Part shown: in pieces, positions 27,814 through 38,484 of the stretch
Numbering within the stretch: position 1 is the first letter of the stretch
Layout of the letters: each line of letters opens with the position of its first letter
Assembly (NCBI RefSeq): GCF_011761945.1
Contig: NZ_JAASQV010000001.1
Location: 1,116,001-1,180,000, forward strand
Length of the DNA stretch: 64,000 bases
From: Sphingomonas leidyi
GTDB taxonomy: Bacteria > Pseudomonadota > Alphaproteobacteria > Sphingomonadales > Sphingomonadaceae
Direction: 5' to 3'
Translations under genes and position numbers: made by a program
The notes under the pieces: model-generated
What the model was told of the DNA's origin: nothing
Databases searched by the model: none
The model's input: only the letters and a program-made list of their open reading frames with translations

Positions 27814-29160
27814 TCAGCCGTCGAAGCGGATGACGACCCGCAGGCCGGGGGCCGCGTCCGACAATTCGATCGCCGCGAAGTGCGCGCGGGCAATGGCCGC
27901 CACCAGGCTGAGTCCGAGGCCGTGCCCGGGCGTCGACCGGCTGCGCTCCAGCCGGACGAAGCGCTGGAGGACGCGCGCGCGCTCCGCAGGCGGGATGCCC
28001 GGCCCCGTGTCGGCAACGACAAGGCATACGGCATCCGCCTGCCGCTGCACGCAGATGGCGATCCGCGTTCCGGAAGGCGTATGCCGTAGCGCGTTCTCGA
28101 CCAGGTTCGCGCACATCTGCGCGAGCAGGTGCCGGTCGCCCGCGATCGTCGCGCCCGCATCGACATCGAGAGCGACTTCGTGGCCGGTCGCCTCCGCGCT
28201 TGCGCGAAAGGCATCGGCGACCCGCTCCGCCACCTCCGACAGATCGACCGGCCTGAACGCTTCGCGGACCTGATAGGTCTCCACTTCCGAAATCCGCAGC
28301 ATCGCCGTGAAGATGTTCAATATCTCCTCGCTCGAATCCGCGGCGCGGCGGATGGCTTCGCGATAGCCATCGGCGTCGAGATCGGTCTCGAGCGCGGTTT
28401 CCAGTATCTGTTTCTGGCGCGCCAGCGGCGTCCGCAGATCATGCGCGACGTCGGTGGTGACCTGCTGCAGATTGTCGAGCAGCGATGCGATGCGATCCAG
28501 CATGCGGTTGAGCGTCTCGGCCAGCCTGTCGAATTCGTTCGGGACGTCGTCGCGATCGACGCGGCGGCTCAGATCGCCGTCGATGATCGCCTCCGCCGTC
28601 GCATGGATGCGTCCCAGGCGTCGCCGGACCACGAAGCCGAGCCCCCAGGCGCAGACGATGCCGATCAACAGCATCGCGCCGAATGCCGCGGAGAAGATCA
28701 TGAGGATGGAGCGGTCGATCTCGTCGATCGGCGTGCGATCCGCCGCCACCACCAGCATATATCCGCCCTGCAGCGGCGTCGCCAGGGCCTGGGCCACATT
28801 CGCGCCCTCGCGGGCATCGTGGAACGGCAGCAGTTCGTGCCAGCCCGGGCGCGGCAAGGCAGCGTCGAACCGGCCCGCCACCTTGGTGCCGGAACCGGCG
28901 AAGAGCATATAGCCCAGCCCGTTGGTGTTGTGGCCGTCCTCGCGCCGCGCAATGGCCATGGCGAGCGCGCCGAGCCCGTCCTGTTCGGCGACGGCCTTCA
29001 GGCTGCCGGTCTCGGCGGCGATGCGGTGGTCGAGCTGCTGTTCCAGCGCCTCGTGCGACACGAAATAGACGATTCCGCCGAGCAGGATCGTGGCGATGGC
29101 GAGCGCGAAACTGGCGAGCGCGGCAAGGCCGAAGGTGGAGCGGGGCAGATGCGGCTTCAT
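27814..29160 (-). CDS. Two-component sensor histidine kinase
   Basis: A 448-residue inner-membrane kinase. Helices at about 11-33 and 158-182 flank a periplasmic sensor; a HAMP linker follows (185-240), then the H-box DVAHDLRTPLARQK near residue 240, N-box LVENALRHTPSG near 340 and G-box DTGPGIPPAERA, GHGLGLSLVAAIARAH. It phosphorylates the adjacent response regulator, whose stop it overlaps by four bases (ATGA). As the last gene of the RND operon it probably controls metal or envelope-stress response of the pump. Confidence 0.95.
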   Translation of the reverse strand: MKPHLPRSTFGLAALASFALAIATILLGGIVYFVSHEALEQQLDHRIAAETGSLKAVAEQDGLGALAMAIARREDGHNTNGLGYMLFAGSGTKVAGRFDAALPRPGWHELLPFHDAREGANVAQALATPLQGGYMLVVAADRTPIDEIDRSILMIFSAAFGAMLLIGIVCAWGLGFVVRRRLGRIHATAEAIIDGDLSRRVDRDDVPNEFDRLAETLNRMLDRIASLLDNLQQVTTDVAHDLRTPLARQKQILETALETDLDADGYREAIRRAADSSEEILNIFTAMLRISEVETYQVREAFRPVDLSEVAERVADAFRASAEATGHEVALDVDAGATIAGDRHLLAQMCANLVENALRHTPSGTRIAICVQRQADAVCLVVADTGPGIPPAERARVLQRFVRLERSRSTPGHGLGLSLVAAIARAHFAAIELSDAAPGLRVVIRFDG

Positions 29161-29837
29161 TCGGTGCGGATCGTGTAGCCGGCACCCCGAACGGTGAGGA
29201 TCGCATCGGTATCGAAGCCGGCGTTGAGCTTCGCGCGCAACCGGCTGATATGCGTCTCGACGATGTTGGTGCGCGGATCGAAATCGAACTCCCAGACTCG
29301 TTCGAGCAGCATCGTCTTGGTCATCACCCGGTCCGAATTGCGCATCAGCTCCTCGAGCATCAGCACTTCGCGCGGCTGGAGATCGATCGGGCTTCCGCCG
29401 CGCGTCACGCGCCGCCGCCGCAGGTCCAGTTCGAGGTCGCGGACCCGCAGCACGGTTTCGGCCGGCATGGCGGAAGTCGCGGGGCGGCGGATCAGCACGT
29501 TGAGCCGGGCGCGCAGCTCGGAAAAGGCGAACGGCTTGACCAGATAGTCGTCGGCGCCGCTCTCCAGCCCCTCGACCCGGTCCGCGATCTTCGCCATCGC
29601 GGTGAGGAGCAGGACCGGCGTGGCGATTCCGCCGGCCCGGATCATCCGGAGCACCGCGAGTCCGTCGATCGCCGGCAGCATCCGGTCGAGGATGATCGCG
29701 TCGAACTGCTGCTGCGTCGCGTGGAACAGCGCATCGGGGCCGTTCGCGACGACGGTGACGTTCATGCCGGATTCCGTCAGTCCCTTGGCGAGGTAATCGG
29801 CGGTTTCGCGGTCGTCTTCGGCAATCAGGATCTTCAT
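29157..29837 (-). CDS. OmpR-family response regulator
   Basis: A 226-residue regulator: receiver domain 1-120 with acidic pocket ED at 7-8, phosphoacceptor D51 in FDAIILDRMLPAIDG and K101-like residue in DDYLVKPFAFSEL; winged-helix DNA-binding domain at about 130-225 (REVLMLEELMRNSDRVMTKT, ETHISRLRAKLN). Partner kinase is the next gene. It lies 14 bases after the outer-membrane factor gene, so the pump and its controller are in one transcript, permitting autoregulation. Confidence 0.96.
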   Translation of the reverse strand: MKILIAEDDRETADYLAKGLTESGMNVTVVANGPDALFHATQQQFDAIILDRMLPAIDGLAVLRMIRAGGIATPVLLLTAMAKIADRVEGLESGADDYLVKPFAFSELRARLNVLIRRPATSAMPAETVLRVRDLELDLRRRRVTRGGSPIDLQPREVLMLEELMRNSDRVMTKTMLLERVWEFDFDPRTNIVETHISRLRAKLNAGFDTDAILTVRGAGYTIRTE

Positions 29838-29851
29838 GGCGACGTGCGACT

Positions 29852-31279
29852 CTATCTGCTGCCGACGGGAAGCGCTTCTCCCCTAGTGGATGCCGTATCG
29901 GGCTGTGAAGCCCAACCGCCGCCGAGCGCCCGGAACAGCGCGACCTGGGTCAGGGCGATCCTGAGGTTCGACGCGGCCAGCAGGGCCTCGACGTCGTTGC
30001 GGGTGCGCTCGGCATCGACGACCTGCAGATAGCTGTCGGCGCCCAGGCGGAAGCGCGCTCCGGCGCGGGTCACGACCTTCCCGGCTTCCGCGAGCGCGCC
30101 GCGCAGCTCGACATTGCGCCGCTTCTCCGCCTGATAGTCGGCAAGCATGGTCTCGACTTCGCGCAGCGCGCGCAGCACCGCGACATCCCAGCTGGCCAGG
30201 GCGGCTTCCTGGGTTCCCCTGGCTGCGGCGATCCTGGCGCGCGCGGCGCTCTGGTTGGGGAAGGCCCAGCTGATCAGCGGCGTGAGGAAGCCGGTGAAAT
30301 CGCCGCCGAGCAGGCCGGCCGATCCGCCCAGCTGGAAACGGGGATAGAGATCGGCGGTGGCGACGCCGATCCGCGCGGTGGCTGCCGCGAGCTTGCGCTC
30401 GGCCTCGCGAATGTCCGGGCGCCGGGCCAGCAGGGCATTGCCGTCGCCCACCGGCAGGGCCCGGCGCGCGGTCGGTGCGGCCGTGCAGGGCAGCGCGAGA
30501 CGTGCCGCTTCCTTCGGCGGCAGCCCCTCGAGCGTGGCAAGCTGGAACAGGGCGCGCGCGCGGTCTGCATCGAATGCCGGCAATGCGGCGCGGGTGCGCT
30601 CGAGCAGGGTCTTCGACTGGGCGAGTTCGAAGGGGGAGGCTTCGCCCGCGTCGAGCTGGCGCGCAATCAGGTCGTAGCCCCTTTGTTGCGCCGCAAGCTG
30701 TGCCTCGGCGATCTGCTTCCCCGCAACGGCGCCGCACGCCGCCGCATAGGCGGCAGCCGTATCGGCGGCGACGGCGACGCGCACCGTGTCGCGCGCGGCT
30801 TCGCTCGCCTGGAGATCGGCGCGGGCGGCCTCGGCGGTCGCCCGCAGCCGGCCGAACAGATCGACTTCATAGGCAATGGTCGCGGCGAGGTCGTAGCTGG
30901 ATTTCGGCACGGCGCCGGTGCTCGGTTGTCGTTGTGCGGGGCTGGGGCCGGCACCGCTTTCGAGCGTGGTGTTCGGAAGCTGCGCCGCCCGGGCACCGCG
31001 CACCGCGGCGCGCGCCACTTCGAGATTGCCGAGTGCCACCCGGATATCGGCATTGGCGGCCAGTGCCCGCCCGACATGCGCGTCGAGTGCCGGGTCGTCG
31101 AACAGTCGCCACCAGTCATCGGGCACCGGGGCCGAGGCGATCCCCGCCTCCGAAGCGCCGAGAAATGCCCCCTGTGCGGGAAGCGGCGCAACGGGAGCGA
31201 CATGCCGCGGCCCGACCGCACAGCCCGTCGTCAGCGCCAGCGCACCGGCAAGCGCGACCTGCGGGAAACGGATATTCAT
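29852..31279 (-). CDS. NodT-family outer-membrane factor of RND efflux pump
   Basis: A 475-residue TolC-like lipoprotein with lipobox [11 protein letters not shown]. The paired outer-membrane-efflux repeats run from about 75 to 450 ([58 protein letters not shown]). Forms the outer-membrane channel of the pump whose permease ends four bases into its start. ATG 31279 gives the lipoprotein signal; the frame extends upstream antisense-free but inside the permease gene. Confidence 0.95.
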   Translation of the reverse strand: MNIRFPQVALAGALALTTGCAVGPRHVAPVAPLPAQGAFLGASEAGIASAPVPDDWWRLFDDPALDAHVGRALAANADIRVALGNLEVARAAVRGARAAQLPNTTLESGAGPSPAQRQPSTGAVPKSSYDLAATIAYEVDLFGRLRATAEAARADLQASEAARDTVRVAVAADTAAAYAAACGAVAGKQIAEAQLAAQQRGYDLIARQLDAGEASPFELAQSKTLLERTRAALPAFDADRARALFQLATLEGLPPKEAARLALPCTAAPTARRALPVGDGNALLARRPDIREAERKLAAATARIGVATADLYPRFQLGGSAGLLGGDFTGFLTPLISWAFPNQSAARARIAAARGTQEAALASWDVAVLRALREVETMLADYQAEKRRNVELRGALAEAGKVVTRAGARFRLGADSYLQVVDAERTRNDVEALLAASNLRIALTQVALFRALGGGWASQPDTASTRGEALPVGSR

Positions 31280-34200
31280 GCCGGAACAACCTTTCCTTCG
31301 AGTGCCGCGCCCTGCGCGTCGCGGGGTTCGCGCCGTTCCCGGCCGAAGCGCCCGTACAGCGACGGCATCAGCAGCAGGTTGAGCACGGTCGAGCTGACCA
31401 GGCCGCCCAGGATGACGAGTGCCATGGGATGCTCGATCTCGTGCCCCGGCGCGTCGCCGCGCACGACCAGCGGCAGCAGTGCCAGCGCGGCGCACGAGGC
31501 AGTCATCAGGATCGGCACCAGCCGCTCCTCGGCACCCCGCAGCAGCAGTTCGGGGCCCCATGCCTCGCCTTCCTCGTTCTCGAGGTGGCGATAATGGCTG
31601 ATCAGCATGATGCCGTTGCGCGCCGAGATTCCGAGCACCGTGACGAAGCCGACCAGCGAACCGAGCGACAGGACGCCGCCCGACAGCAACACCGCGGCCA
31701 CGCCGCCCACCAGGGCGAAGGGCAGGCTGATGCCGACCAGCGCGGTCACCCGGAACGAGCGGAACTCGAGCCAGACGAGCAGCAGGATGCCGATCAGGCA
31801 GAGCGCGCCCAGCGTCGCCAGCTGCCGGCGCGATTTCTGCAGCGCCTCGAACTCGCCGATCACTTCGGGATGATAGCCGGTGCCGAACGTGAAGCCGTCC
31901 ACCTTGGCCTGCACCGCGCGGGCGACCGCGCCCAGGTCCGATCCCGACACGTTCATCGTCACGTCGATGCGGCGCGAGCCATTCTCGCGCTTGATCTCGT
32001 TCGCCGCGGGCATGACCAGCACATCGGCAACTTGCGACAGGCGAACGGCGGTGCCGCCGGGCAGCTGGATCAGCGCATCGCGGATCGATCGCAGGTCTGC
32101 CCGTGCCGCGGGAACGCCCCATACCACCACGTCGGTCGAGCGGTTGCCCTCGTAGAGCTCGCCGGCCTTGCTCCCCTGGATCAGGGTTGCCGCGGTGCGG
32201 CGGACATCGCCGGTCGTCAGGCCATAGGCGGCCAGGTCGGCCGGGCGCGGACGCACCTGGATCTGCGGGATCGCGGTCTGCATCTCCACCTTGAGCTCGC
32301 TGGTGCCCGGAATGCCCTCCAGTTCCTTCTTGAGCCGGTCGGCGGTCTGGCGGAGCGTCGCCATGTCGGGGCCGTAGACGCGCACGACGATGCTGGCGCC
32401 CGCGCCGCTCAGCACTTCCTTGATGCGTTCGCGCAGATAGGTGAGCACGTCGCGATAGAGGCCGGGATAGCCGTCGATCGCTTCCTGGATCTTCCGGACC
32501 GAGCCGTCATAGTCGGCCTTCTCGTCGAGGCTGATCCACAGCTCGGTGAAGTTGGGGCCATAGACTTCGTCGCCCGCCTCGGCGCGGCCGATATGGGCGC
32601 CGAAATTGCGCACGCCGGGGATGGCGCGGAGTTCCTTCGAGGCGCGGATGGTGATCCGCTCCATCGCCTCCACCGAAGTGCCGGGCTTCTCGACGAAGTG
32701 CATCAGGAAGTCGGTTTCGCGGAAATTGGGGAGGAACTGGTCCTTGAACCCCGCATAGCCGATCCCCGCGAGCAACAGCCCGCCCGCGACGACGCCGATC
32801 GCTGCGCCCGGCCGGGCGATGGCGAGGGGAAGGAAGCGGCGATAGGCGGCCTTCAGGCGGGCGACCAGGCGGGTCTCGCGATGGACCTGCGTGCCGTTGG
32901 GCAGCAGCATCAGGCAGAGCGCCGGGGTAACGGTGAGCGCTACCAGCAGCGAGCAGCCGATCGCGAGGACATAGGCAGTGGCGAGCGGGCGGAAGAAGGT
33001 CCCCGACACGCCGTCGAGGAAGAAGATCGGCAGGAACACCAGCATGACGATCAGGCTGGCGAACACCACCGCGGTCCGCACTTCGAGCGAAGCGGAGAGC
33101 ACCACCGCGAAGGGCGTGCGGGGCGATCCGGCCTCGCGGTTCAATCGCAGCCTCCGCCCGATATTCTCGACGTCGATGATCGCGTCGTCGACGATCTCGC
33201 CCAGCGCGATCACCAGGCCGGCGATCACCATCGTGTTGATGCTCATCCCCGATTTGGCGAGGACGAGCGCGGCGCCGAGCAGCGAGAGGGGAATCGCGGT
33301 CAGGCTGATGGCCGCCGAGCGCCAGTCGCGGGTGAACAGGATCAGCACTGCCGCGACGAGGATGCAGCCGATCCACAGCGCTTCGGTGAGGTTTCCGATC
33401 GAGCGCTCGATGAAGGTGGCCGGGCGGAAGATCGTCGAATCGATCTGGACGTCCTTGAGCCCGGGGCGCAGTTCCTTCAGCGCGGCCTCGACGCCCCGCG
33501 TCACCGCCAGCGTGTTGCCGCCCTGCTGCTTCTCGACGATCAGCAGGATGCCCGATCCATCGTTGATGATCGCGCTGCCGATGGGTGCGGCATGGCCCTC
33601 GACCACCGTGGCGACGTCGCGGAGCCGGACGGGGGCGGTACCGGCGAGCCTGATCACCGTATTGCCCAGATCGTCGGCGCCGGCGATCGGCGAGAGATGG
33701 CGCACCGCGAGGCGCTGATTGGGCGTGTCGACGAACCCGCCGCCCAGCGTTACCGCGGCGTCGCCCGCGGCCTTCTGCACCTCGGCCATGGTCACGCCCA
33801 TCTGCTGCAGCCGGTTCGGATCGACGAGCACCTGGAGCTGGCGATCCCGCTGCCCCCAGACGGCGACATTGGCGACGCCCGGAACGCCCATCAGCTTGGG
33901 CCGGATCGTCCAGCGCACCAGTTCGGAGAGCTGGATCTGGCTCAGCCGGGAAGACGTGAGCCCGATCTTCATCGCCCGGCTGGTCGCCGAAAGCGGCGGC
34001 AGCATCGTCGGCGGGCGGACGTTCGCGGGCAGGCGCGGCGCGGCGATCGCGACGCGTTCCTGCACCAGCTGGCGGGCGCGGACCACATCGGTGCCCTCCT
34101 GGAAGATCAGCTGCACGGAGGACAGGCCGAGTACCGACTTCGAACGCAGGGTCTTGAGACCCGGCGTGCCGTTCACTGCGAATTCGAGGGGCGTGGTGAC

Positions 34201-34392
34201 GAGGGCTTCGACCTCCTCGGTCGACAGGCCGGGGGCCTCGGTCTGCACCTCGACCATCGGCGGCGCGAATTCGGGAAATACGTCGAGCGGCACGTCCTGG
34301 CTGGCGCGGACGCCGAAGAAGACCAGGACGAGCGCCAGCGCGATGACGAGCACGCGCTGCCTGAGCGCGGCGGCGATGAGCCAGTTCAGCAC
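31276..34392 (-). CDS. RND permease, heavy-metal-efflux (CusA/CzcA-like) type
   Basis: A 1038-residue inner-membrane proton antiporter with the RND layout of twelve helices and two large periplasmic loops. The helix-4 signature [20 protein letters not shown] carries the D-D-E residues of metal-exporting HME pumps, and [13 protein letters not shown] N-terminal segments ([14 protein letters not shown]) also match. GTG start at 34392. Typical length for the family. Together with the adaptor and OMF it forms a tripartite pump; divalent or monovalent metal substrate is inferred from family, not proven. Confidence 0.95.
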   Translation of the reverse strand: MLNWLIAAALRQRVLVIALALVLVFFGVRASQDVPLDVFPEFAPPMVEVQTEAPGLSTEEVEALVTTPLEFAVNGTPGLKTLRSKSVLGLSSVQLIFQEGTDVVRARQLVQERVAIAAPRLPANVRPPTMLPPLSATSRAMKIGLTSSRLSQIQLSELVRWTIRPKLMGVPGVANVAVWGQRDRQLQVLVDPNRLQQMGVTMAEVQKAAGDAAVTLGGGFVDTPNQRLAVRHLSPIAGADDLGNTVIRLAGTAPVRLRDVATVVEGHAAPIGSAIINDGSGILLIVEKQQGGNTLAVTRGVEAALKELRPGLKDVQIDSTIFRPATFIERSIGNLTEALWIGCILVAAVLILFTRDWRSAAISLTAIPLSLLGAALVLAKSGMSINTMVIAGLVIALGEIVDDAIIDVENIGRRLRLNREAGSPRTPFAVVLSASLEVRTAVVFASLIVMLVFLPIFFLDGVSGTFFRPLATAYVLAIGCSLLVALTVTPALCLMLLPNGTQVHRETRLVARLKAAYRRFLPLAIARPGAAIGVVAGGLLLAGIGYAGFKDQFLPNFRETDFLMHFVEKPGTSVEAMERITIRASKELRAIPGVRNFGAHIGRAEAGDEVYGPNFTELWISLDEKADYDGSVRKIQEAIDGYPGLYRDVLTYLRERIKEVLSGAGASIVVRVYGPDMATLRQTADRLKKELEGIPGTSELKVEMQTAIPQIQVRPRPADLAAYGLTTGDVRRTAATLIQGSKAGELYEGNRSTDVVVWGVPAARADLRSIRDALIQLPGGTAVRLSQVADVLVMPAANEIKRENGSRRIDVTMNVSGSDLGAVARAVQAKVDGFTFGTGYHPEVIGEFEALQKSRRQLATLGALCLIGILLLVWLEFRSFRVTALVGISLPFALVGGVAAVLLSGGVLSLGSLVGFVTVLGISARNGIMLISHYRHLENEEGEAWGPELLLRGAEERLVPILMTASCAALALLPLVVRGDAPGHEIEHPMALVILGGLVSSTVLNLLLMPSLYGRFGRERREPRDAQGAALEGKVVPA

Positions 34393-34402
34393 GGCCGGGC
34401 CC

Positions 34403-35482
34403 TCACTTCGCGCCGAATTCGGTGCCGAACAGCTCGGCGGCGCCGGCGGTCACGGCCTGGTCGCCGGGCTTGAGGCCCATGGCGAGCATGGCCGTGCCCC
34501 CGCTGATCCCGGCAAGCTGGACGCGCCGTCGCTCGAACGTGCGCGGCGCGGTCCGCACATAGACCCATTCGCCGCCATAGGCGTCGTGCAGGATCGCGGA
34601 CGCGGGGACGGTGAGGCCTTGCGCGCCGTCGCCCGCTGCCGGCAGCGCGACGGCGACACGCTGGCCGATGCCGAGCGTACGCGTGTTCGGGATCGCATAA
34701 TAGAGATCGATGCTGCCGGCGGCGACGTTCGAAGAAGGCGGCGCGGCCACGGGGCGCCCCGACAGGGTTCCGGCCCCTCCGCCCAGCGGCCGGATGGCGG
34801 CGGGTGCGCCGCGATCGATGCGCGTCACGTCCGCAGCCAGCACGGGCACGCGCACCCACAGGATGTCCTGGCGCCCGAGCGACGCGACCGGCGCGCCGAG
34901 CAGGTGGCGCTGCGCGCGGGCGGCTGCCAGATCGGCCTGGGCGACTGCGGCGGTAGCGAGCGCGTCGTCGCGCGCCCTGACGCTGCCCGCTTCCTCCCGG
35001 ACCAGGGCATCGGCGCGTTGCGCATTGACGTGCGCCACCCGTGCCTGGGCGGCGGCGCGGGCGATGTCGCCATCGGCGCGTGCCTGGCTGGCGGCGAGCG
35101 TCATCAGATCGGTCGCGGTGGTGATCGGGACCCCTCCGCGCGCGGCGGGGGGGACGACCACTTCGCCGTGCGTCGCCACCCTGTCCTGCGCGGGCGCGAG
35201 GCTGGCCGTCGCGACGGCAATGCCCAGCCGGCGCTCCGCCTCGGGCGTGAGCGTGATCCGCATCAGCTCGGATTCGTGCGCGACGGGATCGACCTTCGCC
35301 GGCTTGATCGCGGCATGGGTATCGGACGGGCCGCCGCAGGCGGAGAGAGCCAGCAGAGCCAGGCACGGCGCGGCGCCACGCAGGGCGATCCGTCTGGCAG
35401 CGTCGCGCGGCCGGGCGCGCGGGAGCTCTCCGAAACGCTGCCGCGCACCGGCCGGCGTCTGGCGCGCAAGTTCGAGAAGCAT
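34403..35482 (-). CDS. Periplasmic adaptor (membrane-fusion) protein of RND pump
   Basis: A 359-residue membrane-fusion protein. A lipobox-like [11 protein letters not shown] near residue 46 follows a long arginine-rich lead, so the real start may be downstream of ATG 35482. The coiled-coil hairpin is short (about 115-185, [20 protein letters not shown]), then beta-barrel and membrane-proximal domains ending [14 protein letters not shown]. The first half-lipoyl motif is unusually short. It lies ten bases before the permease and starts the five-gene operon. Confidence 0.88.
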   Translation of the reverse strand: MLLELARQTPAGARQRFGELPRARPRDAARRIALRGAAPCLALLALSACGGPSDTHAAIKPAKVDPVAHESELMRITLTPEAERRLGIAVATASLAPAQDRVATHGEVVVPPAARGGVPITTATDLMTLAASQARADGDIARAAAQARVAHVNAQRADALVREEAGSVRARDDALATAAVAQADLAAARAQRHLLGAPVASLGRQDILWVRVPVLAADVTRIDRGAPAAIRPLGGGAGTLSGRPVAAPPSSNVAAGSIDLYYAIPNTRTLGIGQRVAVALPAAGDGAQGLTVPASAILHDAYGGEWVYVRTAPRTFERRRVQLAGISGGTAMLAMGLKPGDQAVTAGAAELFGTEFGAK

Positions 35483-35606
35483 CCGGCAACCCTCCACGTG
35501 GAATTCGTGGTCGCGGGTCTAGCGGCCGGCAGCTTCGCGGATTTCCGCCGGAACTATACGAGATGCGAAGGTCGCGCTGCCCCCGGAGACGCCCGCCGAA
35601 CGGACG

Positions 35607-36521
35607 TCAGAGAGAAGTCCGGGAGGCGGGCAGGAACGAGGCGATCGATGTGAGCGCGCCCACCGCCAGGTGCGTGACCAGCGTCAGCGCCGCGACCAGC
35701 ATGGTGGCGGCCGCAAGGCCGGAGCCCGGCCCCAGCAATGCGAGGACCAGCGGCGCCAGCAGCGCGTCGCGGGCCGGCACCAGCGGCAGGCGGTGGACCA
35801 TCATGCGCAGCGTCGCCACCGCGATGAGGATCATGGGCGAAAGACCGGGCAACAACAGCTTCCAGAGCAATGCCGTAAACACCAGGCTCAATATGATCCT
35901 GAGGCTGTGCAGGCAGAATGTGACGATCAGATCGCGCCGCGAAAGGGTGAGCAGCGAGACGAACCGCCGCATCACCAGGATCCCGAGCGAGGAGAGGATG
36001 ATGACGGCGACGGATGCCGCGAAGCTGTTGAGAAGCGTGCCGCCGGCGATCGCATAGAGCAGGGGAGCGTTGATCACCATCATCGCGAGCGTGGCGAGAT
36101 TGCCGGCAAGCGCGGAGAGGACGGCGACATCGCGCAGCGTGCCGAATACGGAACCCTTGAGCGGCTGGTGCTGCCGCGCCCAGAGATAGAATTGCGCGTC
36201 GCCCGAATAGCCGAAGACGATCTCGTTCGCGACCTGCTTGCGGAACAGGGCCGGCAGGGCAGCGGCGCGCAGTTTCCACAGCCGATGGAGGATAAGCCAC
36301 TCCATCGCCGGGCCCAGCGCGTAGAAAAGCGCGAAGCAGAGCCAGAACCAGGGATTGGCGGGCGCGGCGGCGAAGCGCGAAGTATCGATCCCGCCGAGCT
36401 GCACCAGGACGGCGAGCAGGATCGCCGCCGAGAGGCCGAGGCCTGCAAGCGTCAGCAGCCACTCGCGGACGGGCGGCGTGGGGGGAAACAGCAGCGCGGC
36501 CTGATCGGCGCGCGCGTTCAT
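35607..36521 (-). CDS. Flippase-like membrane protein (LPG synthase TM-region/UPF0104 family)
   Basis: A 304-residue protein with about seven helices (LTLAGLGLSAAILLAVLVQL, WLCFALFYALGPAMEWLILH and others). The pattern resembles the membrane part of lysylphosphatidylglycerol synthase and glycolipid flippase-like proteins. ATG 36521 overlaps the glycosyltransferase stop in ATGA; an in-frame ATG at 36542 is an alternative. Last gene of the deacetylase-glycosyltransferase-flippase set, suggesting export of a glycoconjugate. Confidence 0.72.
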   Translation of the reverse strand: MNARADQAALLFPPTPPVREWLLTLAGLGLSAAILLAVLVQLGGIDTSRFAAAPANPWFWLCFALFYALGPAMEWLILHRLWKLRAAALPALFRKQVANEIVFGYSGDAQFYLWARQHQPLKGSVFGTLRDVAVLSALAGNLATLAMMVINAPLLYAIAGGTLLNSFAASVAVIILSSLGILVMRRFVSLLTLSRRDLIVTFCLHSLRIILSLVFTALLWKLLLPGLSPMILIAVATLRMMVHRLPLVPARDALLAPLVLALLGPGSGLAAATMLVAALTLVTHLAVGALTSIASFLPASRTSL

Positions 36522-37672
36522 CTGGCTGGCGGAACTGGCCATGCGAACTCGTCGATTTGAGATGGGGCGGAGGTCGTGTGCGCCTCGCCGCGTGCGGCGG
36601 CGACAAAGGTATCGAGATAGATTCCGGCGGACTGCTCGATGGTGAAGCGGCGTACATGCTCCCCTCGGCTGGCATGCGGCGCCGGCGCGGAGTCCGCGTC
36701 CGCGATCGCGGCGGCGAACGCGGCTTCGTTGCGCGCCACGATCATGCCGTGACGGCCATCGCCGAGCACGCTGCGCACCCCCGCGCCGCTGTCGGTCGAG
36801 ATCACCGAGAGTCCGGCTGCCAGCGCCTCGATCAGGACAGCGGGGACGCCTTCATAGCGGGAGGAGAGCAGCAGGGTGTCGAAGCCCGGCAGCTGCGACG
36901 CGGCGTCGGATACGTGGCCGGCGAAATCGACGCGCTCCGCGACGCCGAGAATGGCCGCCAGCGCCTCCAGCGCCGCACGATCCGGGCCGTCGCCATAGAT
37001 CGTCAGCGTCTCGTCGGTGCAGGCGCCGTGCGCGAAGGCGCGGAGCATCAACGGATAATCCTTTTGCGGCGCCAGGCGCCCGATCGCGACGAACCGGCGG
37101 GGGGCGCCGGTGCGGCGCGGCGCCGGCGCACGGATGCGGGATTCCTCGATCGCCGGGTCGTGAACCACCCGAAAGGTCCCCCGCATGCCGGGGGGCAGGT
37201 CCTTGGCGATCGCCTCGTCCATGATCACCCAGGCCCATGCGAAGCGCGCCTGCATGCCCAGCCAGAGCCGCCAGAAGAAACGCCCCGTCGGCTGCAGGTC
37301 GCGCCGGGCCAGGTCGTTGCTGATCTTCACGACGATTGCCGGGCAGCGCTTGCCGAAGCGCAGCCGCATCGCGGCCGCAACGATGGTATAGGTGCTCCCG
37401 GAGACGAACAGCACGTCCGGGCGTGTCCGGCGTATCTCGGCGGGCAGCCTTGCGATCATCCAGAGGGTTTCCCACCAGGCGGTGCCGATCGAAGGCTGGG
37501 ACGGCGTGGTATAGGTCAGGCCGTCGGCCAGTTCGGCGCGAAGCGCCCCATCCTCGCGGCCCAGGAAGAGCGGCGCCTCCACGCCCATCGCGCGCCAGTG
37601 CCGGACGAGGCGCAGCGCGACTCGCTCCACACCGCCCGGTTCGAAGCTGTGCAGAAACGTCAGGACGCGCAC
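36518..37672 (-). CDS. Glycosyltransferase, GT4 family
   Basis: A 384-residue GT-B enzyme. N-terminal HSFEPGGVERVALRLVRHW is the acceptor-side Rossmann start with glycine-rich loop; the C-terminal domain has VAIGRLAPQKDYPLMLRAF, LTIYGDGPDRAALEALAA and SSRYEGVPAVLIEALAAGLS, the E-x7-E donor-binding motif. Uses a nucleotide sugar to extend a glycan or glycolipid. GTG 37672 starts inside the end of the deacetylase gene (13-base overlap), so they are coupled. Confidence 0.92.
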   Translation of the reverse strand: MRVLTFLHSFEPGGVERVALRLVRHWRAMGVEAPLFLGREDGALRAELADGLTYTTPSQPSIGTAWWETLWMIARLPAEIRRTRPDVLFVSGSTYTIVAAAMRLRFGKRCPAIVVKISNDLARRDLQPTGRFFWRLWLGMQARFAWAWVIMDEAIAKDLPPGMRGTFRVVHDPAIEESRIRAPAPRRTGAPRRFVAIGRLAPQKDYPLMLRAFAHGACTDETLTIYGDGPDRAALEALAAILGVAERVDFAGHVSDAASQLPGFDTLLLSSRYEGVPAVLIEALAAGLSVISTDSGAGVRSVLGDGRHGMIVARNEAAFAAAIADADSAPAPHASRGEHVRRFTIEQSAGIYLDTFVAAARGEAHTTSAPSQIDEFAWPVPPAR

Positions 37673-38430
37673 GCAAGGTCTCCGACCATGTCGCGATACT
37701 GGCTGGGGACATGGGTCCGTGCGATCTTCGCCACGGTCCGCCGAATGCTCGAAAGCGTCGCCGGCACCGTCACGTCGCCCGGATGCACGCCGAGCCGAAC
37801 CACCCGGGGCAGCGGGATCGTCCTGGCGACGCTGGCGACGGCGAGCGACGAGAGCATGCGCGCGCGCGTGCGCGTTGCCCATGTGATCACCGGAGACTTG
37901 AGGAATATGCGCCCGGTATCCGGCGCCCAGACCCGCATATGGTCTTCGGCGAGTGCGATGCCGAGCGTCTTCATGGCGCTATGCGCGCCATCGCCGTAGA
38001 GCCAGGCCGGTGCGATGAAGCCGGCAATGGGGCGGCCGGTGATGTCCTCGATCAGGGTCCGGCCGGCACGGATGCGGCGCTCGGCCTCTTCGGCATCCAG
38101 ACCGAGAAATTCCCCTTCGCCCGCCGTCATGCGGCTCGCCTTGACGCGATCCTGCCAGGAAGCATGCTCGGCCTCGTCCCGATGGCTGTAGCCGTGGAGA
38201 AACATCTCCACCCCATCCTCGGCCCAGCGGCGCAGGCGGGCCGCAAAGGGCGAGCCGGGCCGGATTTCCGCCTCCCGCCAGAAATCGGGCACCACGAGCA
38301 TGGCCGGGCGCTCCACGCCTGCCGAAGCAAGCTCCTCGACCAGCCGATCGATCGCCGGCTCGTGGCGCGGCGACACGTCATGGATCGAGGCGAGGAGCCG
38401 GCGGGGCGGTGTTGTTCCGGTTCGGGTCAC
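37660..38430 (-). CDS. Polysaccharide deacetylase family protein (DUF2334-like)
   Basis: A 256-residue NodB-fold protein. The metal motif SIHDVSPRHEPAID near residue 15 provides the Asp, and MFLHGYSHRDEAEHASW near 76 the HxxxH-like ligands. It likely removes acyl groups from an exopolysaccharide or lipid-linked sugar in the cell. GTG start at 38430; 54 bases downstream of the TonB receptor gene, with the same direction, so they may share a transcript. Confidence 0.85.
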   Translation of the reverse strand: MTRTGTTPPRRLLASIHDVSPRHEPAIDRLVEELASAGVERPAMLVVPDFWREAEIRPGSPFAARLRRWAEDGVEMFLHGYSHRDEAEHASWQDRVKASRMTAGEGEFLGLDAEEAERRIRAGRTLIEDITGRPIAGFIAPAWLYGDGAHSAMKTLGIALAEDHMRVWAPDTGRIFLKSPVITWATRTRARMLSSLAVASVARTIPLPRVVRLGVHPGDVTVPATLSSIRRTVAKIARTHVPSQYRDMVGDLACAS

Positions 38431-38484
38431 ATGGGCAAGACGCCGCCGCGGGCCGGCGCCACAGCCATGCCGCGATTTTTTTCG

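Noticed and set aside
30475..34473. A 1332-codon plus-strand open frame
   Set aside because: Antisense to the RND permease and outer-membrane factor; composition is Arg/Asp/His-rich as expected for the complement of high-GC codons, with no domain.
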